The notes: generated by a model not told the origin, from the letters alone. A stretch of 64,000 nt of DNA from Larkinella arboricola (GCF_003259745.1 NZ_QLMC01000004.1:682001-746000), one strand, 5' to 3'. Positions 51,927 to 62,720 are shown, counted from the first letter of the stretch. Made by a program: numbers and translations.

Positions 51927-52505
51927 ATGGAAAATACTGTTGAACTCATCAACCAGATTATTCGAACACGCCGGAGCATTTTCCCGCCGGAGTATATTGA
52001 TAAGGAGATTCCCCGCGAGGTGATTGAAGCCATCGTCGAGAACGCCAATTTTGCCCCCACGCACCGCCTGACCCAACCCTGGCGGTTTACCATTTTCCGG
52101 GGAAATGGCCTGGTAAAACTGGCCGATTTTCTGGGCGACCAGTACCGCCAGAATACACCGCCTGCGCTTTATTCGGATGCGAAATACGAAACAACCCGCA
52201 CCAAAATCCTGCGGGCATCGTGCGTGATGGCGATCAACATGCAGTTGCATTCCGACAAAGTGCCGGAATGGGAAGAACTGGCAGCTGTAGCCTGCGCCGT
52301 GCAGAATATGTGGCTGACGGCTACAGCCATGAATGTGGGTGCCTATTGGAGTACCCCCGGCGGTCTGGAAGCACTGGGCGAGTTTTTAAACCTCGAACCT
52401 TCGCAGAAATGCGTTGGACTCTTTTACATGGGGTATCACCAGCCCGGCGAAAAACCGGCGGTTCGTAAACCCATTGAAGAGAAACTGACCTGGGTTGAAG
52501 ACTAA
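51927..52505 (+). CDS. Nitroreductase family protein
   Basis: The 192-residue protein matches FMN-dependent nitroreductases: IRTRRSIFPPEYIDKEIPRE (the RRS FMN contact), ANFAPTHRLTQPWRF, AAVACAVQNMWLTATAMNVG and CVGLFYMGYHQPGEKP. The family reduces nitroaromatics, quinones or flavins with NAD(P)H. The HR.TQPW motif is usual for the YdjA-like branch. It is a single gene with its own promoter. Confidence 0.94.
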   Translation: MENTVELINQIIRTRRSIFPPEYIDKEIPREVIEAIVENANFAPTHRLTQPWRFTIFRGNGLVKLADFLGDQYRQNTPPALYSDAKYETTRTKILRASCVMAINMQLHSDKVPEWEELAAVACAVQNMWLTATAMNVGAYWSTPGGLEALGEFLNLEPSQKCVGLFYMGYHQPGEKPAVRKPIEEKLTWVED

Positions 52506-52514
52506 ATGAACAAT

Positions 52515-52556
52515 GGGCGATGAATGGCCCGGCCTTAGCCAAACCATTCATCGTTC
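52515..52556. terminator. Weak bidirectional hairpin
   Basis: GCGATGAATGG (52517-52527) pairs with CCATTCATCGT (52543-52553) between convergent genes. No strong T run follows. Confidence 0.45.
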
Positions 52557-52557
52557 C

Positions 52558-53328
52558 TTATTTATTTAAAAACGACATCAGAACCTCCACAAATTCGGTC
52601 GGTTTTTCGGCCTGTACCCAATGCCCGGCCCCTTCAATGGTTGCGAGGGTGCTGTTAGGAAAAATTCGCTTGATTTCCGCCTGATCCTGGTCCTTGATGT
52701 AAGGCGATTCGCTCCCCCGGATAAACAGCGTCGGTTCGGTAATGATCCGGACATTGCGCAATTCACCGCCAATCCCGTGTAGTTCCTGTTCGATGACCGG
52801 CAGGTTGAGCCGCCAGTCGAACTGACCGGCTTCGGTTCGGTACAGGTTTTTGAGCAAAAACTGCCGGACCGGCAGGATGGGTTCGTACCGACTCAGAATT
52901 TCGTCGGCCTCGTTGCGGCTTTTGATGTTCAGCAGATCAATGGCTTTCAGGCCCCGAATCAGTTCGGCGTGGTGAATGGGGTAAAATTTGGGCGCAATAT
53001 CCACCACCACCAACCGGCTAAACTGGCCGGGGTAGTCCATCGCGAACTGCATGACGGTTTTGCCGCCCATCGAGTGCCCAATCACCACCGGCTTTTCCAG
53101 CTGGTGGTCGGTAATAAACTCCTGCAAATCGGCGGCCATGGCGTCATAATCAAATACCTCACTCCGCGGAGAACGTCCGTGGTTGCGCTGATCGACCAGA
53201 AACACGCGGTGATTATGCTCAGCAATGGTTTTCGAGATGGTCAGCCAGTTGTCTGACGAGCCAAAAATGCCGTGCAGAATGATAATAGGAGTACCGGTCT
53301 CGCCGGTCTGACGATAATAAAGCTTCAT
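52558..53328 (-). CDS. YbfF-like alpha/beta hydrolase (esterase)
   Basis: I set the start at ATG 53328 (256 residues, MKLYYRQTGETGTPIIILHG); a GTG four codons upstream is the other option. HGIFGSSDNW gives the oxyanion loop, GHSMGGK (84-90) the nucleophile S86, and GAGHWVQAEKP the catalytic His. DQRNHGRSP is typical of the YbfF/abhydrolase-11 group of small esterases. Cytosolic; natural substrate unknown. It lies about 107 bases downstream of the SelD-like gene. Confidence 0.92.
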   Translation of the reverse strand: MKLYYRQTGETGTPIIILHGIFGSSDNWLTISKTIAEHNHRVFLVDQRNHGRSPRSEVFDYDAMAADLQEFITDHQLEKPVVIGHSMGGKTVMQFAMDYPGQFSRLVVVDIAPKFYPIHHAELIRGLKAIDLLNIKSRNEADEILSRYEPILPVRQFLLKNLYRTEAGQFDWRLNLPVIEQELHGIGGELRNVRIITEPTLFIRGSESPYIKDQDQAEIKRIFPNSTLATIEGAGHWVQAEKPTEFVEVLMSFLNK

Positions 53329-53435
53329 ATCCGTATCCACGGGCTAAAGCCCATGTACTTGTTCAGGGGGCTAAAGTACGGAATCTTGCTCACATCCCTT
53401 ACGGACGTCGCCTGCTGGCCCGGTTCTCGTCCGGT

Positions 53436-54470
53436 TTAGCGTACATAAACGACCTTTTCGCTCTTTCCAATCAGTTGGCCGAATGATTTCAGATGAAATT
53501 TATGTTCGAAGGCAACCTGTTCAAATTCTGCCCCGCTGCGCGAATCCACGGCAATCAATAGGCCCCCGCTGATCTGGGGATCGGCCAGCACCAGCCGCTG
53601 TTCATCGGGTAGTTCATTGGTTTTCTCACCGAAGCGTTCCCAGTTGCGGTGCGTCGCTTCCGGAATACTTTCGGGGGCCAGATAATCACCCACAGCCGGC
53701 AGGACCGGCACTTTATGAAAGTCAATGTCGGCGCTTAAACCGCTGCTTTCGGCCATTTCGATCAGATGCCCCAGCAGGCCCGAATCAGACACGTGCGCCA
53801 GGGCTTTGACGTACGGTAATTTGCCCAGAAAAGTACCAAACTGGTTGAGCTTAGCCATCTGGTTTAAAACACTTTCGGCTTGTTCGGGTTGTACAGTTTT
53901 CAACTGTAAGGCCGTGGACAAAATGCCGAAGCCAAGCGGTTTGGTCAGGTACAGACAGCAGCCTTCGGTGGCCGTGCTGGTTTGTTTCAGGTGGTTGAGT
54001 CGGACTTTGCCCGTTACGGTCAGGCCGAAGAAGGGCTCGGCGCTTTCAATCCGGTGTCCGGTTGTCAGCAGAATCCCGGCTTCGGCACAAAGCGCCCGGC
54101 TGCCTTCCAGCACGAGCTGGGCAGCTTCGGCGGGAATTTTTTCCGTCGGCCAGCCCAGCATAGCGGTTGCCAGTAGTGGCTCACCACCCGTCGCATACAC
54201 GTTGTTCAGCGCGTTGGCTGACGCGATGCGCCCAAATTCGTAGGGGTCATCAACGGTGGGGGCGGAGAGCGCGGTGGTGCTGATGAGGACGTCGCCGTGG
54301 CCGATTTCCAGTACGGTGGTATGGCCGGATGAGGCTGCATCCATCAGCAGATGAGGGAAATCGGGCAGTGACGCTGGCGGGATGCGGAAGACATCCGGTT
54401 CGATTTTTTGAAGAGAATCCGCTGTGCGGTTGTACTGAGTCAGTTTGTATATTTCCGTTTGTTGAATCAT
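53436..54470 (-). CDS. selD: SelD-like protein (selenide, water dikinase homologue) lacking catalytic residues
   Basis: The 344-residue protein aligns along its whole length with selenophosphate synthetase: LTQYN...K, TVDDPYEFGRIASANALNNV, YATGGEPLLATAMLGWP, LTKPLGFGILSTA and DPQISGGLLIAV. The key residues are changed. Taking E. coli SelD as known reference, C17 is S19 here, D51 is H50, D68 is A67, D91 is N90 and D227 is H226; only K20 (K22) remains. The Mg-binding aspartates are thus gone. It cannot be assumed to make selenophosphate. ATG 54470 is supported by alignment. Confidence 0.88.
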   Translation of the reverse strand: MIQQTEIYKLTQYNRTADSLQKIEPDVFRIPPASLPDFPHLLMDAASSGHTTVLEIGHGDVLISTTALSAPTVDDPYEFGRIASANALNNVYATGGEPLLATAMLGWPTEKIPAEAAQLVLEGSRALCAEAGILLTTGHRIESAEPFFGLTVTGKVRLNHLKQTSTATEGCCLYLTKPLGFGILSTALQLKTVQPEQAESVLNQMAKLNQFGTFLGKLPYVKALAHVSDSGLLGHLIEMAESSGLSADIDFHKVPVLPAVGDYLAPESIPEATHRNWERFGEKTNELPDEQRLVLADPQISGGLLIAVDSRSGAEFEQVAFEHKFHLKSFGQLIGKSEKVVYVR

Positions 54471-54856
54471 GTCCGTCGAAGTAATAACCTGATAATAGTT
54501 TTACTTTTTGCACTACTTAAAGGTAAAAAGAATCGTTCGGAAAAGTGCAAATCGCCAAGTCGACAAATAGGCGTTGTGAATTACTAATTGCCTGTATAGT
54601 AGAATATTATGTGGGATTATTGCAAAAAGCGGGGGCCGTTGGATCGGTTTTTGATAAAAAAATCCTGACACGAAATTGAACGATAAAAACAGATTTGTGG
54701 AGTTTTTATAGAAACCTTGGCTGTTAAACGGCTATTATAGTACTTTCCTAAGAACGGGGGGTTGAGTCGCAAAGAAAAATGTCGTTCCTTTGTATAGGAA
54801 TTGGCTCAGTTGAAGCTGAAGCAGTTCAAATTATTTTAACCTAACTAAACTGGATT
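54471..54856. other. 386-base divergent intergenic region
   Basis: No gene is seen. It must hold the promoter of the SelD-like gene and the receptor promoter at 54762-54792. The remaining sequence is AT-rich without clear repeats. Confidence 0.5.
54762..54792 (+). promoter_or_regulatory. Promoter of the first Oar-like receptor gene
   Basis: TTG (54762-54764), 20 bases, then TTCCTTTG (54785-54792, one mismatch to TAnnTTTG) form a Bacteroidota promoter with ideal spacing. The leader would be about 58 bases. Confidence 0.55.
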
Positions 54857-57800
54857 ATGCGTAGAGGGCTACTGTGGGTTCACGTGGTAGGCATTTTTTT
54901 CGGGCTACTTTTTGCGGTTGCGACTAGCAATCAGGCGGTGGCTCAGGTTACCAATTCATCAATAAACGGTTTGATTACCGACTCGGAAGGGGAGGGACTG
55001 CCCGGTGCAACGGTGAAAGCAACGCACGTTCCATCCGGAACGGTATACGGAACCACCACCCAGACAACCGGCCGGTTTACGATTCCGGGTATGCGGACTG
55101 GAGGCCCTTATACCGTCGAGATCACGTTCGTCGGGTTCGAGCCGAAAGTGGTGGAGAACATTACGCTGGTATTGGGAGAACCGTACGTGTTGAACCAGAA
55201 ACTGGGGGAAGGCGCCCAGCAACTGGCCGAGATTCAGGTGGTTGCCAGCAACTCTATTCTGAACAACGAGCGGACGGGGGCTTCGACCAACATTAACGCC
55301 AAGCAACTGACAACCTTACCGACCGTTACCCGGAGTCTGACGGATTTCACCCGGCTTACTCCGCAGGCCAACGGTACGGGTTTTGCCGGCCGGGATCCGC
55401 GTCTGAATAACGTCCGGATTGATGGAGCCTCCTTTTCAAACGGTTTTGGTCTGAGCAACGACCTGCTGCCCGGTGGCGATGCCCAGCCCATTTCGCTGGA
55501 TGCCATTGAAGAGGTGCAGGTAAACGTGGCACCGTACGATGTGCGCCAAAGCAACTTTACCGGAGCCGGTATCAACGCCATTACCCGCAGCGGAACCAAT
55601 CAACTGACGGGTTCGGTATACGGTTTTTACCGCAACCAGAATTTTAACGGCAAAAAAGTAGCCGGAATTGATCTGCCCGAGCAATCGAAATCGTCCAATA
55701 AAGTGTACGGTGCCCGGCTGGGTGGAGCCATCATCAAAAACAAGCTCTTTTTCTTCGCCAATTTCGAACGCGAAAATTACGTGTATCCCGGTAATATCTG
55801 GGTAGCCAACCGGGGTGACAACGCCGGACAACCCGGTGTGGCCCGGACCACAGCGGCTGATCTGGAAGCTGTTAGTTCGCACCTGCGCACCAAGTACGGG
55901 TATGATCCCGGCGCTTACGAAAATTACGCCAACAAATACGCCAACCTGAGCACCAAGTTTCTGGGCCGCTTAGACTGGAACATCAGCAACAAGCACAAAC
56001 TGACGCTGCGCTACAACCAGGTGGTTGGAACGAGTGACGCCGGAACCAACAACAACTCCGGACCAAACCCGCGCTCAAGTGCCAACCGGATCAGCTCTGA
56101 ATCCATTGCGTTTGAGAACGCCAATTATGTGCAGAAAAACATTGTTCGCTCCGTAACCGCCGAGTTGAACAGCAACTTTTCGCCCAAGTTCTCGAATCAG
56201 TTTCTGGCCACCTACAGCTACATCGAATCCCTGCGTTCAACGCCGGGCGCCCTGTTTCCGTTTGTGGATATCTGGGAAGATGGCCGGAACTATATGTCGT
56301 TCGGAACGGAGTTGTTTTCGTATAACAACGGCCTGAAGAACACCAACCTGTCATTTATTGATAACGTGACGTACCAGACCGGCAAGCATACGGTTACGGC
56401 CGGAGCTAGCTTCGAAATCATGAATTTCGACAACAGCTACGTTCGGTTGGGAACGTCGTACTACCGGTTTAACTCGGTGGAAGATTTCCTGAACGACCGG
56501 GCGCCGTCGGTATACGGTGTTACGTATCCGTTCCAGAATGACACCTGGGCTAAAGTGAGATTTGGTCTGGCGGGTCTGTATGCGCAGGATCGAATTGCCA
56601 TCAACGACCGGCTGAATGCAACGATTGGTCTGCGGGTAGATATGCCGATCTTCCTGGATAAACCGTTGCACAACCCGGCCATCGACGCGCTCAACCTGCT
56701 GGACAAGGATGGTAACCCTACTACCTACAGCACCCAGACCTGGCCAAAATCACGGCCCTTGTTCTCGCCCCGCATCGGTGTTAATTATGACGTGTTTGGC
56801 AATCGTTCGCTGCAATTACGCGGTGGTACCGGGATTTTTACCGGTCTGATTCCGTTCGTGTGGTTCACCAATATGCCGACGAACTCCGGGGTGTTGCAGA
56901 ACACATTCGAGCCAGTCAACGCGGCTACGCTGGGAGAAATCACCAACTTCAATGCCGATCCGTACTACTGGGTGAACCGCTTGCCCAACCGCTTCCCGAA
57001 AACCGCCGGAGCCACCGCTCCCGGAACCGTTGCCCTGGTGGACCCGGATTACCGGATGCCGCAGGTCTGGAGAACCAATATTGGTGCCGACTACAAAATC
57101 CCGAGTACGCCCCTGGTTGCCAGCTTTGATGTGATCTATACGAAGGACCTGAACGCGACCTATCAGTTCAACGCCAACCGTAAACCGGCCACGCAAACCT
57201 TGAATTACTCCGCCGATAACCGTGATTTCTGGAACGGTGCAGCCAACGCTACGTATAATCCGGCCACGGGTGCCATTGTTCCGGTGCTGGCGAATACCAA
57301 AAAAGGAAATTCACTGGCGGCAACGCTGGGCGTTTCCTTGCCTGCCCGCCGAGGATTATACGGTTCGTTTTTCTACAATTATACCGCAGCCAAAGACGTA
57401 TCGGGCAACCCCGGTTCGGCAGCGAACTCGGCCTGGTCGAACAACTATTCGATCAACGACCCGAACGAGTTGCTGCTGGGTCAGTCGCAGTACGCCATTC
57501 CGCATCGTCTGGTGGGGAACCTGTCCTACCGTTTTGAGTACATCCGGCACCTGGCCACCACAGTTTCGCTGTTCTATCAGGGATCGAGCGCGGGCCGGTT
57601 TGCGTACACCTACAACGGAGACATCAACCGCGATGGGGTAAGCCTTGACCTGCTGTATCTGCCAAAAAATTCTTCGGAAATCAACTTTGTGGATATCGTG
57701 AGCGGGGGAACCGTCCGGTTTACGGCCCAGCAGCAACGGGAAGCGTATGATCAGTTTGTCGAAAACACACCGGCGTTAAAAGGAGCCAAAGGCAGTTATG

Positions 57801-58156
57801 TCGAGCGGAACTCTGGTATTCTGCCGTGGTATCACCGCTTCGATTTCCGTTTGTTGCAGGACATCTTTACCAACGTAGGACAGAGACGGCATAGCCTGCA
57901 ATTCAGCATCGATATTACCAACGCCGGTAACCTGCTGAATTCCAACTGGGGCGTTCGCCAGGAACTGAACAGCGGTTCAATTTATAACTACGCGCTGTTG
58001 AACGTAGCGAATGTGTCGGCGCAGGGGGTACCAAGCTTTAACATGGTTACCATTAACCGGGATGGACAGACGGTATTGCCGACCAGCCCGTACCGCAACT
58101 ACTTTGACGTTGCCAATACCTGGCGTATGCAGTTGGGTTTACGGTATACTTTCTGA
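54857..58156 (+). CDS. Oar-like TonB-dependent receptor
   Basis: The 1099-residue protein has a signal peptide (ending AVAQ) and a carboxypeptidase-like regulatory domain at ~30-115 (INGLITDSEGEGLPGATVKA). The plug (RDPRLNNVRIDGASFSNGFG, EVQVNVAPYDVRQSNFTGAG) and a long beta-barrel follow, ending in MQLGLRYTF with the terminal Phe used for BAM insertion. The Oar-type features are NAITRSGTNQLTGSVYGFYR and [16 protein letters not shown]. No SusD partner is adjacent. Oar proteins are linked to substrate or protease uptake; ligand unknown. Confidence 0.93.
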   Translation: MRRGLLWVHVVGIFFGLLFAVATSNQAVAQVTNSSINGLITDSEGEGLPGATVKATHVPSGTVYGTTTQTTGRFTIPGMRTGGPYTVEITFVGFEPKVVENITLVLGEPYVLNQKLGEGAQQLAEIQVVASNSILNNERTGASTNINAKQLTTLPTVTRSLTDFTRLTPQANGTGFAGRDPRLNNVRIDGASFSNGFGLSNDLLPGGDAQPISLDAIEEVQVNVAPYDVRQSNFTGAGINAITRSGTNQLTGSVYGFYRNQNFNGKKVAGIDLPEQSKSSNKVYGARLGGAIIKNKLFFFANFERENYVYPGNIWVANRGDNAGQPGVARTTAADLEAVSSHLRTKYGYDPGAYENYANKYANLSTKFLGRLDWNISNKHKLTLRYNQVVGTSDAGTNNNSGPNPRSSANRISSESIAFENANYVQKNIVRSVTAELNSNFSPKFSNQFLATYSYIESLRSTPGALFPFVDIWEDGRNYMSFGTELFSYNNGLKNTNLSFIDNVTYQTGKHTVTAGASFEIMNFDNSYVRLGTSYYRFNSVEDFLNDRAPSVYGVTYPFQNDTWAKVRFGLAGLYAQDRIAINDRLNATIGLRVDMPIFLDKPLHNPAIDALNLLDKDGNPTTYSTQTWPKSRPLFSPRIGVNYDVFGNRSLQLRGGTGIFTGLIPFVWFTNMPTNSGVLQNTFEPVNAATLGEITNFNADPYYWVNRLPNRFPKTAGATAPGTVALVDPDYRMPQVWRTNIGADYKIPSTPLVASFDVIYTKDLNATYQFNANRKPATQTLNYSADNRDFWNGAANATYNPATGAIVPVLANTKKGNSLAATLGVSLPARRGLYGSFFYNYTAAKDVSGNPGSAANSAWSNNYSINDPNELLLGQSQYAIPHRLVGNLSYRFEYIRHLATTVSLFYQGSSAGRFAYTYNGDINRDGVSLDLLYLPKNSSEINFVDIVSGGTVRFTAQQQREAYDQFVENTPALKGAKGSYVERNSGILPWYHRFDFRLLQDIFTNVGQRRHSLQFSIDITNAGNLLNSNWGVRQELNSGSIYNYALLNVANVSAQGVPSFNMVTINRDGQTVLPTSPYRNYFDVANTWRMQLGLRYTF

Positions 58157-58277
58157 TGCATTACTTTCTGATGAAGACTGCCGCCATGCTTTCCGTTAAA
58201 AAAAATAGCTCCTGTAAACAGGTAGCCACTACTAATTTAGCCGGTGTCAAGCGGGTTGTACTTTATCATACCTGATC

Positions 58278-58320
58278 ATAACCCGGTCCTTCCTGAAGGA
58301 CCGGGTTTATTTTTTTTCTC
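58278..58320 (+). terminator. Terminator between the two receptor genes
   Basis: AACCCGGTCCTTC and GAAGGACCGGGTT form a perfect stem (58280-58307) followed by a T-rich run. It separates the two receptor transcripts. Confidence 0.85.
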
Positions 58321-58348
58321 AATTAACCAATTTCAACCAAAAATTTTC

Positions 58349-61300
58349 ATGAACAAACGTTTACAGTTTTTACCCCTCTTTGCCTTACTGCTGGGTCTGG
58401 CGATGACCGTGTTTAGCGGGGGGAGTGTACAGGCTCAGGTGACATCCTCCTCCATGGCGGGGCAGGTAAGTGACCAAAAAGGCGATGGCCTCCCCGGGGC
58501 AACCGTTATTGCCGTACACACGCCGTCCGGAACGCGGTACGGAACCGTTACCAATAACGAAGGACGGTATACATTTCCCAACATTCGGGTGGGCGGGCCC
58601 TATACCGTCACTGCAACGTTTGTCGGTTTTAAGGAGCAGGTGAAAAGCGGCATTGAAGCCAGCCTGGGTACGGCCGCCAACGTAGATTTTGCCATGGTGG
58701 ACGAAAGTACGCAACTGTCGGAAATCGTGGTGTCGGGCAACCGCAGCGATATCTTTAGCTCGGACCGGACCGGGGCGGCTGCTTCGTTCGGGCGGGAAAC
58801 CATCAACAGCATTCCAACCATTGGCCGGACGCTGACGGACGTAACCAAGTACAATCCGTACGGGAATGGTCAGTCGTTTGCCGGTCAGGACCCGCGTTTC
58901 AACAACTTCACCATCGACGGTTCGGTGTTCAACAACGGTTTCGGTTTGGGTAGCTCGGCGCTGGCCGGTGGCCGGACCGGAACAACGGCGGTGTCGCTCG
59001 ATGCCATCGACCAGCTTCAGGTAAACGTAGCACCGTTTGACGTTCGGCAGTCGGGTTTCACCGGGGCCGGTATCAACGCCGTTACCCGTTCGGGTACAAA
59101 CGAATTCTCGGGCTCGGTATATCACCTCTTCCGGAACAACAGCCTGGTGGGTAAAAAAGCGGATGGCACAGAAATTATGCCCAAACCAAACATCAACGAG
59201 AAAACATACGGTTTCCGGCTGGGCGGCCCCATCATTAAAAACAAACTGTTTTTCTTCGTTAATGGCGAGATGTTCAAGAGCAGCACACCAGCTTTGCTCT
59301 GGGGCCTCGACCGGGGTCAGGGCAGCAGTGGTCAGGTTTCGCGCGTGACGCTGGCCGACATGCAGGACCTCGCTTCGTTTATGCAGACCAACTTCGGTCG
59401 CAGCCTGGGCGCACTGGACGGTTTTAACAACGAAGTGAACAGCATCAAAGGGTTGATCCGTCTGGACTACAACATCAACGATCAGCACAAACTGTCGGTA
59501 CGGTATTCGCACCACAACTCGGATTCCGACCAGATCATCAGCAACAGCAACAGTAGTAACACGGCCGGAAACGGCAACCGGACCAACAGCCAGTTTGCCC
59601 TTTCACCGGAGAATTCGGGTTACAACATTGCGGACAATACCCGTTCGCTGGCGGCAGAATTGACCTCGAACTTCGGCGGAAAGTTTGCCAACAACCTGAT
59701 TGTTACGTACAACAAACAACTGGAAGACCGGGCCTACAAAACCGATCTTTTCCCGAGCATCGATATTCTGAAAGGCGGAAGCACCTATACGTCGATCGGT
59801 TTTGACCCATTTACGCCGAATAACAAGCTGAACTATTCGACGTTCAATATTACGAACAACTTCAACTTCTTCCTGGGCAAACATACGTTCACGGCGGGGC
59901 TGGTGTATGAGCATTATACGTCGAACAACGTGTTCTTCCCGTCGTCGAACGGGGTGTATGTTTATAACTCCATCGAAGATTTCAAACAGGCCGCTTTGGC
60001 TTCTATCAACGACCCGAACAACCCGGTTTCACCGGTACGGGTAGCCCGTTACAACCTGCGCTATTCGTTGATTCCGGGTGGTGGCGAACCGCTGCAAACG
60101 CTGAAACGGAGTTTGTACAGTGCCTACGTGCAGGACGAATACCAGGCAACGCCGAACTTCAAGCTAACGGCGGGTCTGCGGTTTGATGTCTTCAATTACA
60201 ACAACAGCACCGCCGAAGACTTCAATAACCCGATCGTGGCTGGTTTGACGTTCAAAAACGAAAAGGGCGAGGATTACAAAATTACAACTGGTACGTTCCC
60301 CAAACCGCGTTTGCTGCTGTCGCCCCGGATCGGTTTTAACTGGGATGTCAAAGGTGACAAAACAACGCAAGTTCGGGGTGGTACCGGTGTTTTCGTATCC
60401 CGTATCCCGGAAGTGCTGGTGTCCAACCAGTTGGGTAACAACGGGGTGAACACGGCGGTAATCAACCTGACCGACACCACGGCGGTTCCGTTCGTAACGG
60501 ACCCCAGCAAGCTGCCAGCCGCCATCCGGCCTGATCCAACACGGGTTGACATCTCTAAACTGGCCCCTTACGTAATCAACGCATCGGATCAGAACCTGAA
60601 ATACCCGCAAATCTGGAAAACCAACATTGCCGTTGACCAACGGTTGCCCTGGGGGCTGATCGGGACGCTGGAATTTGTGTATAACAAAAACATTCAGGCG
60701 CTGCGGTATATCGATGCAAACCTGCGCGCACCGCAGGGAGGCAAAACCCTGAGTGGACCGGATGATCGCCCGCTGTTCCCGGCTTTCGGGTTAACCGGTT
60801 CGGCGGCTACGGCGGCCCGGTATTACAATCCGCAAATCGCTAACGCTTTCGTGCTGCGGAATACCAACAAGGGAAGCTCGTATATCGTTACGGCGAAACT
60901 GGAGAAACCGGCGGTTCGCGGTCTGGGCTTCTCGCTGGCGTATACCTACGGACAGGCCCGTGATCTGGCGGTCGTGGGTAGTACGGTAATCGGTAACGTG
61001 CCGACCGTGCTGGGTCAAAACTACCTGACCACTTCGTATTCTGATCAGGATATGCGGCACCGCGTCATTGGTTACGCTACATACCGGTTGAATTACGGCG
61101 GTAAGTTTGGCGGTTCAACGGCCATTACGCTGGGTCTGCTCGGAAACAGCGGAAGCAAAATCTCGTATGTTTACAACCAGGATGTGAACTTCGATGGTCA
61201 AAACTCGAATGACCTGATGTATGTGCCCCGTAATGCTTCTGAACTGACGTTTACTCCGCTGACCGTTGGAACCGGTGCCAGCGCCGTAACGTACTCACCG

Positions 61301-61741
61301 GAGCAGCAGGCGGCCGCGTTTGAATCGTATATCGAGAGCAACAAGTACCTGAAAACCCGTCGTGGCCAGTATGCAGAACGGAACGGGGGCCAATACCCCT
61401 GGCTGACCCGGTTCGATCTTTCGGTAGTGCAGGAGTTTTACGTAGCCGTTGGCAACAAAGGCAAACGCAACACCATCCAGCTCCGCGCCGACATTCTGAA
61501 CTTCGCCAACCTGCTGAACAACGGCTGGGGCCTGGGCAATGCCCTGACGGCGTCTACGAGCACATCCACGTCCAGCCCGCTGACGGTGGCGGTTAATACC
61601 ACCACGGGCGTGCCGACGTACCGGCTGGCTACCCAGACCGTTAATGGTCAGGTGGGGCTGCTCAAAGACTCCTTTGTGCCCGCTCAGAACCTGAATGCGG
61701 TGTATCAGGCACAGCTTGGTATCCGGTATATTTTTAACTAA
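58349..61741 (+). CDS. Oar-like TonB-dependent receptor, paralogue of the preceding gene
   Basis: I choose ATG 58349 (1130 residues, [20 protein letters not shown]) because it starts a signal peptide ending VQAQ; the frame extends 35 codons upstream. The layout repeats the previous gene: regulatory domain ([20 protein letters not shown]), plug with [17 protein letters not shown] and [20 protein letters not shown], then a barrel ending QLGIRYIFN. The last residue is N, not F, after the usual terminal aromatic. It is clearly a tandem paralogue. Confidence 0.93.
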   Translation: MNKRLQFLPLFALLLGLAMTVFSGGSVQAQVTSSSMAGQVSDQKGDGLPGATVIAVHTPSGTRYGTVTNNEGRYTFPNIRVGGPYTVTATFVGFKEQVKSGIEASLGTAANVDFAMVDESTQLSEIVVSGNRSDIFSSDRTGAAASFGRETINSIPTIGRTLTDVTKYNPYGNGQSFAGQDPRFNNFTIDGSVFNNGFGLGSSALAGGRTGTTAVSLDAIDQLQVNVAPFDVRQSGFTGAGINAVTRSGTNEFSGSVYHLFRNNSLVGKKADGTEIMPKPNINEKTYGFRLGGPIIKNKLFFFVNGEMFKSSTPALLWGLDRGQGSSGQVSRVTLADMQDLASFMQTNFGRSLGALDGFNNEVNSIKGLIRLDYNINDQHKLSVRYSHHNSDSDQIISNSNSSNTAGNGNRTNSQFALSPENSGYNIADNTRSLAAELTSNFGGKFANNLIVTYNKQLEDRAYKTDLFPSIDILKGGSTYTSIGFDPFTPNNKLNYSTFNITNNFNFFLGKHTFTAGLVYEHYTSNNVFFPSSNGVYVYNSIEDFKQAALASINDPNNPVSPVRVARYNLRYSLIPGGGEPLQTLKRSLYSAYVQDEYQATPNFKLTAGLRFDVFNYNNSTAEDFNNPIVAGLTFKNEKGEDYKITTGTFPKPRLLLSPRIGFNWDVKGDKTTQVRGGTGVFVSRIPEVLVSNQLGNNGVNTAVINLTDTTAVPFVTDPSKLPAAIRPDPTRVDISKLAPYVINASDQNLKYPQIWKTNIAVDQRLPWGLIGTLEFVYNKNIQALRYIDANLRAPQGGKTLSGPDDRPLFPAFGLTGSAATAARYYNPQIANAFVLRNTNKGSSYIVTAKLEKPAVRGLGFSLAYTYGQARDLAVVGSTVIGNVPTVLGQNYLTTSYSDQDMRHRVIGYATYRLNYGGKFGGSTAITLGLLGNSGSKISYVYNQDVNFDGQNSNDLMYVPRNASELTFTPLTVGTGASAVTYSPEQQAAAFESYIESNKYLKTRRGQYAERNGGQYPWLTRFDLSVVQEFYVAVGNKGKRNTIQLRADILNFANLLNNGWGLGNALTASTSTSTSSPLTVAVNTTTGVPTYRLATQTVNGQVGLLKDSFVPAQNLNAVYQAQLGIRYIFN

Positions 61742-61760
61742 TGGTGAAAACTAGTATTCC

Positions 61761-61796
61761 TGCCCCGCCGAAAGCTTTCGGCGGGGTATTTTTTTG
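61761..61796 (+). terminator. Terminator of the second receptor gene
   Basis: CCCCGCCGAAAGC and GCTTTCGGCGGGG form a perfect palindrome (61763-61786) followed by a T run. It lies immediately before the next start codon. Confidence 0.85.
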
Positions 61797-61802
61797 CAGC
61801 AT

Positions 61803-62669
61803 ATGAAAAAATACCTTGTTTGGAGTTTGTTCCTGCTGAACAGCGTAAACCTGCTTGCTCAGCAGCGGTCGAAGTTTTCGACGGCTAGGGATCTGGAAAA
61901 AGTACTGGCTTACCGGCCCAATCGACCCCAGCCGCTGATTCTGGCGCACCGGGGCGGTCCGGAAGCAACGGAAACGGAGAATAGTCTGGAGACGTTTCGG
62001 CACACCTACCAGCAGGTACCGGACGCCATCATCGAAATGGATGTTCGGATGACGCGGGACAGTGTACTGGTGTTGCTGCACGATGACGGAATCGACCGGG
62101 CAACGACGGGCAAAGGCTCGCTGAAAGCCATGTCGTGGGCGGAGTTGCAAACGGTTTTTCTGCGCGATTTACGCGGTCAGCCCACCCGCCAGCGCATTCC
62201 GCTGTTTGATGAAGTGTTGCAATGGGGTGCCGGAAAGGTCGTCATGGCGATTGATGCCAAACCGGATGTTGATCTGCAAAAGGTGATGAAAGCCATTACC
62301 GACCGCAAGGCGCAGCACAGTGTGTTTATCATCTGCTACTCGACGGCCGACGCGATCCGGTTGCGGAAACAGTATCCGGATGTGTGGGTGGCAGTGGGTT
62401 TTAATCAAGCCGATCATGGCGAAACGCTCCGCAAAGCCGGTCTTTCGTTGCATCACCTGATTGCGCTGGCTTCGCGTCAGGAAAGCGGTTTTTACGAACG
62501 GCTTCATCGAGACGGTATTCCCTGCACAGCGGGCACGTACGGTACGGGAAATCTGGACGATAAACCGATTGCCGAGGTGGCCGACGAATACCGTAAGATT
62601 GTCAAAACCGGCGCGGATATTCTGACAACGGACCGGCCCGTGGAGGTCAACACGTTGTTTAAAAAGTAG
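61803..62669 (+). CDS. Glycerophosphodiester phosphodiesterase family protein, exported
   Basis: I choose ATG 61803 (288 residues, MKKYLVWSLFLLNSVNLLAQ), a signal peptide; three more codons lie upstream. The GDPD catalytic motifs are ILAHRGGPEATETENS (H49, R50, then E59), IIEMDVRMTRD (E78, D80) and VLLHDDGIDRATTGKG (H93). The enzyme hydrolyses glycerophosphodiesters to glycerol-3-phosphate and an alcohol, here in the periplasm. It begins seven bases after the receptor terminator, so its promoter must overlap that region or it depends on read-through. Confidence 0.92.
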   Translation: MKKYLVWSLFLLNSVNLLAQQRSKFSTARDLEKVLAYRPNRPQPLILAHRGGPEATETENSLETFRHTYQQVPDAIIEMDVRMTRDSVLVLLHDDGIDRATTGKGSLKAMSWAELQTVFLRDLRGQPTRQRIPLFDEVLQWGAGKVVMAIDAKPDVDLQKVMKAITDRKAQHSVFIICYSTADAIRLRKQYPDVWVAVGFNQADHGETLRKAGLSLHHLIALASRQESGFYERLHRDGIPCTAGTYGTGNLDDKPIAEVADEYRKIVKTGADILTTDRPVEVNTLFKK

Positions 62670-62720
62670 TCGGTTTACACTTTTGGGAGACTGGCCGGAA
62701 AGGCTGGCCAGTCTATGACA

